Shown here: piece by piece, positions 27,455-36,727 of the stretch
Layout of the letters: each line of letters begins with the position of its first letter
How positions within the stretch are numbered: position 1 is the stretch's first letter
Notes under the pieces: generated by a model
Told to the model about the DNA's origin: nothing
The model's input: the letters and a program-made list of their open reading frames with translations, nothing else
Database searches by the model: none
From: Pseudomonadota bacterium
GTDB taxonomy: Bacteria > Pseudomonadota > Gammaproteobacteria > Steroidobacterales > Woeseiaceae
NCBI GenBank assembly: GCA_022560695.1
Contig: JADFSP010000011.1
Span: forward strand, 1 to 64,000
Length of the DNA stretch: 64,000 nt
Direction of reading: 5' to 3'
Position numbers and translations under genes: made by a program

Positions 27455-28951
27455 TCACATTGGCGGAGTACCAGGGTACAGCTCGTCGAGCGGAATCGAA
27501 CGGCCGTCGACCTGCACGATCCGGCAATGGTAGCGCCTGAGTTGCCGCGGTTCGGCCACGCCGCAGGAGTGAGCGATGATGCCTATTTCCTGGCGCATCG
27601 TTTCCGAGTAACGGCGTACGCGCTCAGCCTTGTCTGCGGGCACGAGTCCGCGCTGCAAGCGCTTGTCGTGTGTCGTCACACCCGTCGGACAGGTGTTCTT
27701 GTTGCACTGCAGAGCCTGGATGCAGCCAAGCGCGAACATGAAGCCGCGCGCCGAGTTGATGAAATCGGCGCCGACGCACAGTGCCCACGCCGCATCAGAC
27801 GGATTTATGAGCTTGCCGCTTGCGATGACCTTGATCCGCTCGCGCATTCCGTAGGCGTTGAGTTTATCCACGACGAGCGGCAGGCTTTCATGGATCGGCA
27901 AGCCGACGTTGTCGATGAGACTCATTGGCGCCGCTCCTGTGCCACCATCACCGCTATCAACGGTTATGAAGTCCGGCGCACTTTCGATACCTCGTTTCCG
28001 GATCTCGACGAACAATTCATCGAGCCAGCCGTAGGCGCCGATGACCGCTTTGAAACCGACGGGCAGGCCCGATACGTCGCGTAGATGATTGATAACGTTC
28101 AGAAGATCGGACGCCGAATTGATCTCGGGGTGCCTGTTCGGGCTGATCGAATCCTCACCCGCAGGAATGCCTCTAATTTCTGCGATTTCGGCCGTTACCT
28201 TGCCGCCCGGAAGAATGCCGCCCTTGCCGGGCTTCGCTCCCTGGCTCAGCTTGAGTTCGATCATCCTGACCTGCTCGATCTCACCGATGGTTTTGAGCAT
28301 CGCATCATCGATGTCGCCGTTCTCGTCGCGAACCCCGTATTTCGCGGTCCCGATCTGGTAGACGATGTCTGCGCCACCTTCCAGGTGCCACGGCGAGATG
28401 GCCCCTTCGCCTGTATTCAGCCAGTTACCTGCCATGCGCGATCCATTCGACAACGCGAGCACAGCGGGCTTGGAGATCGCGCCGTAACTCATGGCCGATA
28501 CATTGAATATCGACGGGGCGTCGTATGGCCGGCGCGCGTGCGGTCCGATCGTCATCGGTTTCGTCGGGGACGAGTCCCTCTCGAGCGTCGGATACGGGCA
28601 GTTAACGAATATCGGCGTGCCGACGGGCGTTAAGTTCAGCGTCGAACCGAACGCGACGGTGCCATCGAGGCCCTTGGCGGCGCGATACACCCATGACCGC
28701 TGTGCGCGATTGAACGGCATCTCTTCGCGATCGTGAGCGAAAAAATACTGGCGGAAGAATTCGCCCATGTGCTCGAACATGTAGCGAAATCTCCCTATGA
28801 CCGGGAAATTGCGCCGCACGGTGTGCTGTGTCTGCGTTACGTCGACGATGTACATGACGACAATGCTCAAAAACACAATGCCGATTACGACAACGAGCAG
28901 CGTCGACAATGTTTGCAGCACGCTCATCGCGTCGAAGAAAGACTCACCCAT
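27455..28951 (-). CDS. Membrane-anchored FMN-binding glutamate synthase-family protein
   Basis: A protein of about 498 residues with an N-terminal membrane helix (about 10-35) followed by a GltS-like FMN barrel: MTIGPHARRP, SAMSYGAISKPAVLAL, GEGAISPWH, GAKPGKGGILPGGKV, DSGDGGTGAAP and C-x5-C-x4-C-P-T-G for a [3Fe-4S] cluster. It lacks the glutaminase domain of true glutamate synthase, so the donor and product are unknown. I prefer the ATG at 28951, preceded by AAGGGG; an in-frame start at 29038 is possible. It is 87 bp downstream of the DoxX gene and on the same strand, so it may be part of the MNIO cassette transcript. Confidence 0.88.
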   Translation of the reverse strand: MGESFFDAMSVLQTLSTLLVVVIGIVFLSIVVMYIVDVTQTQHTVRRNFPVIGRFRYMFEHMGEFFRQYFFAHDREEMPFNRAQRSWVYRAAKGLDGTVAFGSTLNLTPVGTPIFVNCPYPTLERDSSPTKPMTIGPHARRPYDAPSIFNVSAMSYGAISKPAVLALSNGSRMAGNWLNTGEGAISPWHLEGGADIVYQIGTAKYGVRDENGDIDDAMLKTIGEIEQVRMIELKLSQGAKPGKGGILPGGKVTAEIAEIRGIPAGEDSISPNRHPEINSASDLLNVINHLRDVSGLPVGFKAVIGAYGWLDELFVEIRKRGIESAPDFITVDSGDGGTGAAPMSLIDNVGLPIHESLPLVVDKLNAYGMRERIKVIASGKLINPSDAAWALCVGADFINSARGFMFALGCIQALQCNKNTCPTGVTTHDKRLQRGLVPADKAERVRRYSETMRQEIGIIAHSCGVAEPRQLRRYHCRIVQVDGRSIPLDELYPGTPPM

Positions 28952-29038
28952 CTCGGATCCCCTTGTGAGTGGAAACGAATCTGGATCGGGCCCGATGGCC
29001 CCCTCCTGCCGGCCTCGATCAAAACGTACGAGGGGCAT

Positions 29039-29557
29039 TCAGGCCCGATCCTGACTCTTCTTGTTGAAGTATCTTGCAAGCGCGTGATCAACGCTCAACT
29101 TGCCCGGGCCCTGCAGGACCAGCGGGATCAGCATGGCGATGAACAGCAGCGGAATTCGGTAGTTGCCGAATCCCTTGTTCGACACGGCATAGCCCTTCCA
29201 CAACTCGCCCAGGCTATGCCAGTCAGCGGGCCAGTGCACGCCCAAGATCGCGACAATCGACAGGATGATGAGGCTGACAGCCCAGAAGCGCGTGAACAAG
29301 CCGAATAACAAGCCCATGCCGCCGAGTATCTCTGCCCAAGTCGACACGAACCAGCTGATTTCAACCGGCATCACGTTAAATGGAAACGGAAAGTTGTCCT
29401 GGTAATCGGCAAACCAGTTAGCACCGTGAAATTTCTTCAAGCCGGCGCTCGTGAACTCGTAGGCCATCAGGAAGCGGATCACCAACAGTGCGCCCCAGTT
29501 CCCGGCCGGGTTCAGAATTCCGACGATGCGGTCCCATAAAGATTTCAGTTTTTCCAT
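29039..29557 (-). CDS. DoxX family membrane protein
   Basis: A 172-residue protein with four membrane segments of the DoxX type (LLVIRFLMAYEFTSAGLKKFHG, ISWFVSTWAEILGGMGLLFGLFTRFWAVSLIILSIVAILGVHW, PLLFIAMLIPLVLQGPGKLSVDH). DoxX proteins are the last partner in hvf/buf-type cassettes with DUF692 and DUF2063 proteins and may shuttle electrons at the membrane. It starts 3 bases after the DUF2063 gene, so the two are clearly cotranscribed. Confidence 0.9.
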   Translation of the reverse strand: MEKLKSLWDRIVGILNPAGNWGALLVIRFLMAYEFTSAGLKKFHGANWFADYQDNFPFPFNVMPVEISWFVSTWAEILGGMGLLFGLFTRFWAVSLIILSIVAILGVHWPADWHSLGELWKGYAVSNKGFGNYRIPLLFIAMLIPLVLQGPGKLSVDHALARYFNKKSQDRA

Positions 29558-29560
29558 CGC

Positions 29561-30343
29561 TTAGCTCCTGTCGCTGACAGTGCGAGTGCCAGTCAAAATT
29601 TCCAGTCCCCGCATTTCTTCGAGTGTGGTGGCGCCATGTTCGACAAAGGCGTCAACGTCCGCGTAGTTGGTGTCCGCCGCGAGCTTGCGCAGCAATACCT
29701 CGCCGCTGTCTGCGGCACTGTTGTCTTCGACCAAATGCAGCAGATTCGCCGACATCGGATTCAACTCCAGAAAGCCGACCTCGTCATTCGCGCGCCTGTA
29801 TACGGCGAGATTCACAGGTTGCTCAAGCGGTGAATCAGGAAGATATTCGGCCGAAATTCGATGCACCGGGTATTCATAGGCATAGACCCATGTCAGTACG
29901 GATTTGACCGGAACGCCCTTGAGTAGATCGCCGTCCGAATCGACACCGGTCATGTCGTTGGCATCCGTGGAAATCGAGAGCGCAAGTTCGATGTATTCGT
30001 AATGCGCGAGTTCGAGCAGGAATGCGTAGTCGTCGTCCTGTGTTTCGTACTCATCGCGAAGAAAATTCAGGAATTCCTCCGGCAGCCGCAGAAAATACGG
30101 TGTATGCGATTCATGCTTTTGCATGAACTGCCTCACCATGCGCCGCCACTTCTCATCGCTATGGAGTTTCTTGAGCACCGGAAAGGTACTCGACAGCAGG
30201 CTGCGCAAATTGTTGAAAAAGAGTTCACGATAGATGGCCATGCGACGGTCTTCGACGCCCTCGGGCGCCGGCACATGTTCCGGATCGCGGATATGCGCCG
30301 CAAACGCGTATTGCTTCTCCTGAAATGCAGCTCGCTTAGCCAT
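29561..30343 (-). CDS. DUF2063 family protein (HvfC-like partner of a DUF692 enzyme)
   Basis: A 260-residue protein. The N-terminal DUF2063 domain (AFAAHIRDPEHVPAPEGVEDRRMAIYRELFFNNLRSLLSSTFPVL) and the C-terminal beta-rich part (FLELNPMSANLLHLVEDN) match HvfC/BufC proteins, which hand the peptide substrate to the DUF692 oxidase. The start is the ATG at 30343, which overlaps the end of the DUF692 gene by 8 bases; the frame is open further upstream only inside that gene. The DoxX gene follows after 3 bases. Confidence 0.88.
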   Translation of the reverse strand: MAKRAAFQEKQYAFAAHIRDPEHVPAPEGVEDRRMAIYRELFFNNLRSLLSSTFPVLKKLHSDEKWRRMVRQFMQKHESHTPYFLRLPEEFLNFLRDEYETQDDDYAFLLELAHYEYIELALSISTDANDMTGVDSDGDLLKGVPVKSVLTWVYAYEYPVHRISAEYLPDSPLEQPVNLAVYRRANDEVGFLELNPMSANLLHLVEDNSAADSGEVLLRKLAADTNYADVDAFVEHGATTLEEMRGLEILTGTRTVSDRS

Positions 30344-31190
30344 ATACGGCCGCCGCTTGCCCCGCATCCACTTGCAGTCGCCTGATGCGCCTGAGCTCGT
30401 CGAGCAAATCTTCGATCGGCGGAAAATTGAAGTCCCGCTCGAGCAACGTCGGTACGGGCCCGAAGTGCTCATACGCGGCGGCGAGAAGTTGCCAGGCCTG
30501 ATCGTCGACGGCGGCGCCATGCGTGTCTATCCTGAGGTCTTCTGCTTCGACATAGTGGCCCGCCAGATGAAAATACCGGATTCGATCAGCGGGCATCTTC
30601 AACATGAAGTCATGAGCGTCGTAGCGATGATTGATGCTGTTGACCACGATGTTGTTGATGTCGAGCATGAGGTCGCAGTCTGCCTCTTGCAGCACGGCAT
30701 TGATGAAATCGGCCTCGTTCATCGTTGTGTCAGTCGGCGTGTAATACGACACGTTCTCCAGCGCCATGCGTTGCCCGAGAATATCCTGCACCCGGCGCAC
30801 GCGTTCGGCGACGTATTTGACGGCATCCTCGGTAAACGGGATGGGCATCAGGTCATACAGGTGACCGTCGTCTCCGCAGTAACTCAGATGCTCCGAATAC
30901 ATCAGGGCATTGTGTTCGTTCATGAAATCTTTGATGTCGTGGACGAGTTGCTCGTCCAGCGGTGCCGGCGATCCGATAGAGAGAGACAGTCCGTGAATGA
31001 CGAACGGATAACGCTCGGTGAAAAAGCGCAATTTTTTGCCCAGACTGCCGCCCACGTTGATCCAGTTTTCGGGCGCGATCTCCATGAAATCGATGTCCGC
31101 GGGCGGGTCAGCCATGAGTTCGTTTGCGATCGGACGTCGCAGGCCGAGGCCGGCGCCGGACACAGGATATTGCGAGGACTTTTCGCTCAT
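30336..31190 (-). CDS. DUF692 multinuclear iron oxidase (MNIO, HvfB/BufB-like)
   Basis: A 284-residue TIM-barrel enzyme of the MNIO family, which uses clustered iron to modify cysteines of ribosomal peptides. Expected ligand motifs are all visible: FVIHGLSLSIGSP (His), ALENVSYY (Glu), LMLDINNIVVNSINH (Asp, Asn, His), RYFHLAGHYVEAED (His, His) and LLERDFNFPP (Glu/Asp). In bufferin and HvfA systems the peptide gene lies just upstream. Here only 80 bp separate this gene from the DUF1841 gene and no precursor is present. It is followed by DUF2063 and DoxX genes in one transcript. Confidence 0.92.
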   Translation of the reverse strand: MSEKSSQYPVSGAGLGLRRPIANELMADPPADIDFMEIAPENWINVGGSLGKKLRFFTERYPFVIHGLSLSIGSPAPLDEQLVHDIKDFMNEHNALMYSEHLSYCGDDGHLYDLMPIPFTEDAVKYVAERVRRVQDILGQRMALENVSYYTPTDTTMNEADFINAVLQEADCDLMLDINNIVVNSINHRYDAHDFMLKMPADRIRYFHLAGHYVEAEDLRIDTHGAAVDDQAWQLLAAAYEHFGPVPTLLERDFNFPPIEDLLDELRRIRRLQVDAGQAAAVYG

Positions 31191-31269
31191 TGAGGGTTAC
31201 CTGGCAGACTACAAGATCAGACCTGTGCCGGGCAGCGTTTATTACAGCTCCCGCATTGCGGCCGCGTGC

Positions 31270-31689
31270 TCACAGGAGACGCAGGCGCTCCAGGTATTGC
31301 CGGTCGTCGGGAGCACGATTCTGACTCTGCGCCTCCCAAAGCGCTTCTGCAAGGCATTCGATCATTTGGTGCTCCGCCACATGTGCGCTTCGCGCTTTGG
31401 CGGCGAGGTTTTCGAAAATCCTGGTGATGCCGGCCGGCCTGTTTGTTGCCACTTGCTCGCGGAGTCCCAGATGCAGGCCCATGTGCAGGAACGGATTGGT
31501 TTCCCCGCCCTCCGGCGTGAAATCACGGTCGAATTCGGGGCCAGCCACGGCGTCCTGATATTCGGGATGCTCGCTGATGACCGCAGCGATCTGCGTTTCG
31601 AGGGGTGACATCGGTTGCTTGTCGCAATACTTTTGCCACGCATCGGCATAGCTCTTGCGGAGTTCATGCCGGTCCTGACCAAAAATCAC
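31270..31689 (-). CDS. DUF1841 family protein
   Basis: A 139-residue cytosolic protein with the family's opening FGQDRHELRKSYADAWQKY, then LETQIAAVISEHPEY and NPFLHMGLHLGLREQ. The function is unknown. Its ATG overlaps the stop of nth by 4 bases, so it ends the rnf-nth transcript. An 80-bp gap without a clear terminator precedes the MNIO gene on the same strand, so readthrough is possible. Confidence 0.9.
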   Translation of the reverse strand: MIFGQDRHELRKSYADAWQKYCDKQPMSPLETQIAAVISEHPEYQDAVAGPEFDRDFTPEGGETNPFLHMGLHLGLREQVATNRPAGITRIFENLAAKARSAHVAEHQMIECLAEALWEAQSQNRAPDDRQYLERLRLL

Positions 31690-32321
31690 GGCAACTCCTT
31701 GTGGCGGTATTCACACCACTCGACAATCGGACACGTTCCGCACTGTGGCTTGCGCGCCTTGCAAATGTATCGCCCGTGCAAAATCAGCCAGTGATGTGCG
31801 TCCTTCTTGAATTCATCGGGCGTCAAGCGTGTCAGACGTCGCTCAACCGCCAGCGGTGTCTTACCCTGTGCGAGCCCGGTACGATTCGCAACTCTGAATA
31901 TGTGTGTGTCGACTGCGATGGTGGGCTCACCAAATGCCGTGTTCAAGACGACGTTTGCGGTCTTGCGACCGACACCCGGCAGCGATTCGAGCTGTTCGCG
32001 GGTGCGCGGTACTTCACCGGCGAAGGTATCGATCAGCAAGCGACAGGTCTTGACGATATTTTCGGCCTTGTTGTTATAAAGGCCAATAGTACGAATGTAT
32101 GATTTAAGCCCAGCGACCCCCAGATCGACAATGGCCTTCGGTGTGTTTGCAACTTTGTAGAGTTTGCCGGTCGCCTTGTTGACACTGACATCGGTTGCCT
32201 GTGCTGACAGGATGACCGCGACCAGGAGTTCGAATGGCGTCTGGTAATTGAGTTCGGTGCCGGGATCCGGATCGAGTGCACGCAGTTTGCTGTAGATCGC
32301 CCTGCGCTTTTCGCTGTTCAT
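31686..32321 (-). CDS. nth: Endonuclease III
   Basis: A 211-residue DNA glycosylase/AP lyase that removes oxidised pyrimidines. The helix-hairpin-helix LPGVGRKTANVVL contains the catalytic Lys, and the catalytic Asp follows in VDTHIFRVANR. The C-terminal [4Fe-4S] signature is C-x6-C-x2-C-x5-C (about 187-203). The length matches E. coli Nth. It is tightly linked to rnfE (the stop and start share one base), the same arrangement as in E. coli and many relatives. Confidence 0.97.
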   Translation of the reverse strand: MNSEKRRAIYSKLRALDPDPGTELNYQTPFELLVAVILSAQATDVSVNKATGKLYKVANTPKAIVDLGVAGLKSYIRTIGLYNNKAENIVKTCRLLIDTFAGEVPRTREQLESLPGVGRKTANVVLNTAFGEPTIAVDTHIFRVANRTGLAQGKTPLAVERRLTRLTPDEFKKDAHHWLILHGRYICKARKPQCGTCPIVEWCEYRHKELP

Positions 32322-33019
32322 TAGGCGCGAGTCGCCGTTGCGCCATCCGCCCGACGCAGGTTGCGAGGCATATGTGCGCGGCGAGCTGCCTCGCGGCGCC
32401 GGTCGATGACGTTCTTCGCTGCGACCGCGAGTGCGAGGCTGAAGAACGCACCCGGCGGCAGGATGGCCAGCAGCCAGCCACCGTCAATGAGCGTGATGCC
32501 GGCCATCGGGTCGCCACCCAGGATCATGTCCAGGCGCGACAATATCGAACCCTGGCCAATGAGTTCGCGAAACGCGCCGATGGTGACCAGCAGCAGCGTG
32601 AATCCCGCACCCATTCCGATGCCGTCCGCGAGGCTGGCGCCGACCGGGTTACGCGAGGCAAAGACCTCGGCGCGTGCAACGATGGCGCAGTTTGTCACGA
32701 TCAACGGTATGAAAATGCCGAGAGACCGGTCGAGTGACGGGAACCAGGCCTTGAACATCAGCTCGATGCAGGTAACGAGGCTCGCGATAATCAGAACGTA
32801 GATCGGTATGCGTATTTCCGGTCGGATCCAGCGGCGTGTGGCGGACACGAGCACGTTGGAGCAGGCGAGCACGACAAGCGTTGCGAATCCCAGTGCGAGA
32901 CCGTTGACGAATGTCGTAGTGACCGCGAGTAGTGGACACAAACCGAGTAACTGCACAAGTCCCGGGTTGTCCTTCCACAATCCGGCTCGCAATTGTTCGA
33001 TCGATTCTCCTGTTGTCAC
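32321..33019 (-). CDS. rnfE: Electron transport complex subunit RnfE
   Basis: A 232-residue inner-membrane subunit with about six helices. LWKDNPGLVQLLGLCPLLAVTTTFVNGLALGFA and [25 protein letters not shown] are the family's signatures, the latter holding the Cys that helps bind the membrane-embedded Fe-S cluster shared with RnfA. The C-terminus is basic. The start overlaps the end of rnfG by 4 bases and the stop overlaps the nth start. Confidence 0.97.
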   Translation of the reverse strand: MTTGESIEQLRAGLWKDNPGLVQLLGLCPLLAVTTTFVNGLALGFATLVVLACSNVLVSATRRWIRPEIRIPIYVLIIASLVTCIELMFKAWFPSLDRSLGIFIPLIVTNCAIVARAEVFASRNPVGASLADGIGMGAGFTLLLVTIGAFRELIGQGSILSRLDMILGGDPMAGITLIDGGWLLAILPPGAFFSLALAVAAKNVIDRRREAARRAHMPRNLRRADGATATRA

Positions 33020-33654
33020 TGGCCTTCCCCGGTCGCGGGCAGCGAAAATAACTCGTCGCGATGGGCATCGAAGTATACCAATGTCTCACTGATCGCCTTG
33101 ATGACGGCGCGTGGAGTGATCGATGCGCCGGTCAGCTGATCGAACTCACCACCGTCCCGTTTGATGGCCCACCCGCCGAAGTTCGGATTGATCATCGAAC
33201 TGCCATCAAACTGCTTCACCCAGTCTGACCGTGACAAATCGATACGATCGCCGAGCCCCGGGGTCTCACGGTGCTCCAGCACGCGGACGGCTGTCACGAC
33301 GCCGTCGGCGCGAATGCCGATCAGCAGGCGAATCGGCCCTGAATAACCGTCGCGCGCCGTAACGACGAACAATGCTGCGGCGGGCCGGCCTTCAGCGTAG
33401 GCGCGATAAACGACGGCTGCATCGGAGCCCGGCAATTCGTGCGGAGCAGGAATGACGAGTTTCGACGCCGTAATGCTGCCGTCGTAGGAGACGCCGGACA
33501 GTGCCGGTTCGAGGCTTTGTTCGAGGAATGCCTGTTGATTGGCCGAGATGCGTGACGTGGTCAACTGATAGGTCGCCGCGACGAGCGCGGTACAGATCGC
33601 GGCGATCAGCGTAAGCGTCGCGGCGCTCGCGAAAATTCCCTGTGCGCTCTTCAA
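33016..33654 (-). CDS. rnfG: Electron transport complex subunit RnfG
   Basis: A 212-residue subunit with one N-terminal membrane helix (about 8-30) and a periplasmic FMN-binding domain. The FMN is attached covalently to Thr in LTGASITPRAV near residue 177. LGDRIDLSRSDWVKQF is typical. It passes electrons between RnfD and the rest of the complex. It overlaps both rnfD and rnfE by 4 bases. Confidence 0.96.
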   Translation of the reverse strand: MKSAQGIFASAATLTLIAAICTALVAATYQLTTSRISANQQAFLEQSLEPALSGVSYDGSITASKLVIPAPHELPGSDAAVVYRAYAEGRPAAALFVVTARDGYSGPIRLLIGIRADGVVTAVRVLEHRETPGLGDRIDLSRSDWVKQFDGSSMINPNFGGWAIKRDGGEFDQLTGASITPRAVIKAISETLVYFDAHRDELFSLPATGEGQ

Positions 33655-34703
33655 GGCTGCTGCCCCTGCTCATCGTGGCCGACAATGTGTGGACGGGTCA
33701 GGTAATCGATAGCCGGCACCGCCATGTTCATCAACAGGACGGCAAATGCGACGCCGTCGGCATAGGCGCCCCAGCGGCGGATCGCATAGATCAGGATACC
33801 GATGCCGATGCCGTAGATAAGCCGGCCTTTCGGACTGGTGGCGGCCGACACCGGGTCGGTCGCGATGAAAAACGCGCACAGGATGGTCGCACCGCCAAAC
33901 AGGTGAAAGGTCGGGCCGGGGTTAGAGTCGGGGCCAACCAGGTACATGATCGTGGCCGGGAGCAACAGGCCGATACCGACGCCGACCGGGATATGCCAGC
34001 GGATGATTTTGCGAATCAGCAGCCAGAAACCGCCGACTGCCGTCAAATTGCCGATCCACTCCCAGCCGCGACCGCCGAAATCGCCCATCAGCGGCAGGGC
34101 GCGAATCTCTGCAATCGTGCGCATGTTGTTGAGCCCCGATTTCATGGCATCGAGTGGTGTCGCGCGGCTGATCGCATCGATCGTTGCCGAATCGGGCAAC
34201 GTGCCCGTGAGCGTGTAACCAAGGGTCTGCAGGAACGAAAGATACTGGTAGTCGATGTCGCCCATGCGCGGTGCGACCCATACGTTCAGGTACATCGGGA
34301 ATGCGACGAGGATGACCACGTAGCCGGCCATGGCGGGGTTGAAGACATTGAAGCCAAGTCCGCCGTACAGGTGCTTTGCGACGACAATGCCAAACAGCGC
34401 GCCCGTCGCCGTGACCCACCAGGGCGTCAGCGATGGCAGGGCAAACGCGAGCAATGCAGCTGTGACCAATGCACTGTAGTCGGACAATGCCTTCGCGGGC
34501 GAGCGGCCGCGAATGCGCATCATGATGACTTCGCCCGCGATACAGAATATGGACGCAACGATCAGGTTGAAGATGAATCCCGGGCCGAAATACCAGACAT
34601 GTACAAGACCCGCCGGCACAAGCGCAAACAGGACTTGCCGCATCATCGACGCTACATCGGCAACGGGAGCCACGTACGGCGCTTCGTGTCGCACGAATTT
34701 CAC
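33651..34703 (-). CDS. rnfD: Electron transport complex subunit RnfD
   Basis: A 350-residue polytopic membrane subunit (NqrB/RnfD family) with a covalently bound FMN expected at the Thr of the DSAT segment (about 183-186, LPDSATIDAISRATPL). Conserved stretches include GLGFNVFNPAMAGYVVILVAFP and FHLFGGATILCAFFIATDPVSAATSPKGRL. The gene begins 2 bases after the rnfC stop. Confidence 0.96.
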   Translation of the reverse strand: MKFVRHEAPYVAPVADVASMMRQVLFALVPAGLVHVWYFGPGFIFNLIVASIFCIAGEVIMMRIRGRSPAKALSDYSALVTAALLAFALPSLTPWWVTATGALFGIVVAKHLYGGLGFNVFNPAMAGYVVILVAFPMYLNVWVAPRMGDIDYQYLSFLQTLGYTLTGTLPDSATIDAISRATPLDAMKSGLNNMRTIAEIRALPLMGDFGGRGWEWIGNLTAVGGFWLLIRKIIRWHIPVGVGIGLLLPATIMYLVGPDSNPGPTFHLFGGATILCAFFIATDPVSAATSPKGRLIYGIGIGILIYAIRRWGAYADGVAFAVLLMNMAVPAIDYLTRPHIVGHDEQGQQP

Positions 34704-34705
34704 GG

Positions 34706-36226
34706 TTAGTCCTCGTCTTCCTTCTGTTGCTGTTTGCGTTTGAGAATCTCTGCGATCGCCGCCGGCCCTGCGGCCTTGGCGTGCTTCTTTTGCCGTGCAA
34801 GTTCCTGCTCGCGCTGCCGCTTGTCGCGCTCAAGCCGCTCGTTGCGTGCCTCGAAACGCTGCCGCGCGCGCACGGCGCGTGCTTTTTCGTCCGCGAGTTC
34901 CCTGATGCGGCCCTTGGCCTTGCGGAAATCAGCGGTTAGCGGGATATGGCTGGGACAGACAAGATCGCAGCAACCGCATTCGATGCAGTCGGTAAGGCCG
35001 TAGGAGCGCAGGCTCTTCTCGTCGTCAGCGCAGGCGTACCAGAATAACTGCTGCGGCAACAGTTGCACCGGGCATACGGCGGCGCATTCGCCGCAACGGA
35101 TACAGGCTATCTCGGGGCCCGGTGACGGCGTTTCGGACATGATCAGGACGCAATTCGTAGCTTTGACCAATGGTACCCGGTCGGTATTGACTGACTTTCC
35201 TGTCATGGGACCGCCCATGATCAGCTGACTGGCATGCTCGGTGTAGCCGCCAACGAAGTTTACGACGTCGGCCACGGTTGTGCCGATGCGTGCCCTGACA
35301 TTCATCGGAGCGGCAACGCCGTTTCCGGTAATTGTCGTAACGCGCGAGATCAGCGGTTCCTGGTCATGAATCCAGTCATAGATGGCTGCAGCCGTACCGA
35401 CATTTTGCACGAGGCAGCCGATATCCGTGGGCAGACCAGCGCTCGGCACCTCGAGATTGGTGACGAGCTGCACGAGCTGATCCTCGCCACCGGACGGATA
35501 AATCGTCGGCACCAACTTCAGAACCAGGCGCTCGTCATCGAGTTCGGCCATGACCTCGGCCAGCCGGTGCAACGCCTCGGGTTTGTCGCTTTCGACGACG
35601 ATGTAACACCGGTCGATTGAGAGTGCATGCATGAGTATTTGCGCGCCGCCCAGGACTTCTGCAGCACGCTCGCGCATCAATACATCGTCGCAGCTGATGT
35701 AGGGCTCGCATTCCACTCCATTCAACAGCAAGTAGTCGAGATCACAGGTCGTCGCCTGCATGAGTTTTTGCGCAGTTGGAAATACGGCACCCCCCAGCCC
35801 GACGATGCCGCCATGAAGAATCTTCTGCAGCAGGACATCCGGCGGGAGTTCATCAAAGGCAGGCGCGATTTCCGCAAGTTCAACCGGCCTGTCCTTGCCG
35901 TCGCATTCAATGACGATGCACGGTGCGGGTTCGCCAAAACGTCGCGCGACCGGCCACGGCTCGATCGAAACCACCTTGCCCGATGACGACGCATGTACGG
36001 GCGCGCCGAGGGTGCCGTGGACCTCGGCAATAAGCTGACCCTTCAGCACATACTCGCCGATCCCGACGATTGGCTGCGCCGGATCGCCGACATGTTGACC
36101 GATAGGCAGTACCAGCTGTCCGGGCACCGGTACGTCCATTATCGGCCGGGCCGTCGATTGAGATTTGTGGGCGTCCAGGCGCAACCCGCCATGCAGTTTT
36201 CCGAGGTCGTAAGTCGGTGCGCTCAC
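34706..36226 (-). CDS. rnfC: Electron transport complex subunit RnfC
   Basis: A 506-residue peripheral subunit that interacts with NAD(H). It has the N-terminal GLRLDAHKSQS, a Gly-rich FMN/NADH-binding segment (GGIVGLGGAVFPTAQKL) and two [4Fe-4S] motifs, CIRCGECAAVCPVQLLP and CIECGCCDLVCPSHIPL. The C-terminal Lys/Arg/Ala-rich tail (about 440-506) is short compared with the long repetitive tail of the E. coli protein. It overlaps rnfB by 4 bases. Confidence 0.97.
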   Translation of the reverse strand: MSAPTYDLGKLHGGLRLDAHKSQSTARPIMDVPVPGQLVLPIGQHVGDPAQPIVGIGEYVLKGQLIAEVHGTLGAPVHASSSGKVVSIEPWPVARRFGEPAPCIVIECDGKDRPVELAEIAPAFDELPPDVLLQKILHGGIVGLGGAVFPTAQKLMQATTCDLDYLLLNGVECEPYISCDDVLMRERAAEVLGGAQILMHALSIDRCYIVVESDKPEALHRLAEVMAELDDERLVLKLVPTIYPSGGEDQLVQLVTNLEVPSAGLPTDIGCLVQNVGTAAAIYDWIHDQEPLISRVTTITGNGVAAPMNVRARIGTTVADVVNFVGGYTEHASQLIMGGPMTGKSVNTDRVPLVKATNCVLIMSETPSPGPEIACIRCGECAAVCPVQLLPQQLFWYACADDEKSLRSYGLTDCIECGCCDLVCPSHIPLTADFRKAKGRIRELADEKARAVRARQRFEARNERLERDKRQREQELARQKKHAKAAGPAAIAEILKRKQQQKEDED

Positions 36227-36711
36227 GACACGCTCCGCATGCTGATGCAGTCAACCGGACACGGAGCGATGCAGAGCTCGCAGCCTGTGCACTCGGACTG
36301 AAGTATCGTGTGCATCAGCTGATGAGCTCCGACGATCGCATCCACGGGGCAGGCGTTGCGGCAGTGCGTGCAACCGATGCAGAGCGACTCTTCGATGAAC
36401 GCGACGGAGTGGCCGGCCGGAGCGACCTGCGCCAATGCGACGACGTCGCGGCCGAGGAGGGTGGCGAGGCGCCGCACGGTTTCGTCGCCGCCGGGCGGGC
36501 ACAAATTGATCGGCGCCTCACCGGCAACAATGGCCTGCGCGTATGGCCGGCAGCCGGGATAGCCGCATTGGGCGCATTGTGTCTGCGGCAGAAGCTCATT
36601 GACTTGCTCCGTGAGTTCTCCCGGTCTCGACGGCAGCTTGCGCGCCGCAAAGCTCAGACCGAGCCCGGCGATCAGCGCGATTGCAGCGATGGTGAAGACA
36701 GCCAGCCACAT
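36223..36711 (-). CDS. rnfB: Electron transport complex subunit RnfB
   Basis: A 162-residue subunit with an N-terminal helix, a 4Fe-4S domain of the QCAQCGYPGCRPYA type and a two-cluster ferredoxin domain (CIGCTHCRNACPVDAI and CTGCELCIAPCPVDCI). It is somewhat shorter than E. coli RsxB (192 residues) because the C-terminal tail is trimmed. It accepts electrons from ferredoxin or passes them to the membrane subunits. It lies 16 bases after rnfA. Confidence 0.96.
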   Translation of the reverse strand: MWLAVFTIAAIALIAGLGLSFAARKLPSRPGELTEQVNELLPQTQCAQCGYPGCRPYAQAIVAGEAPINLCPPGGDETVRRLATLLGRDVVALAQVAPAGHSVAFIEESLCIGCTHCRNACPVDAIVGAHQLMHTILQSECTGCELCIAPCPVDCISMRSVS

Positions 36712-36727
36712 GGAAATCTACGACTCG

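Noticed and set aside
31191..31269. Possible peptide precursor for the MNIO enzyme
   Set aside because: The 79-bp gap has no start codon with a ribosome site and no Cys-rich frame on either strand.
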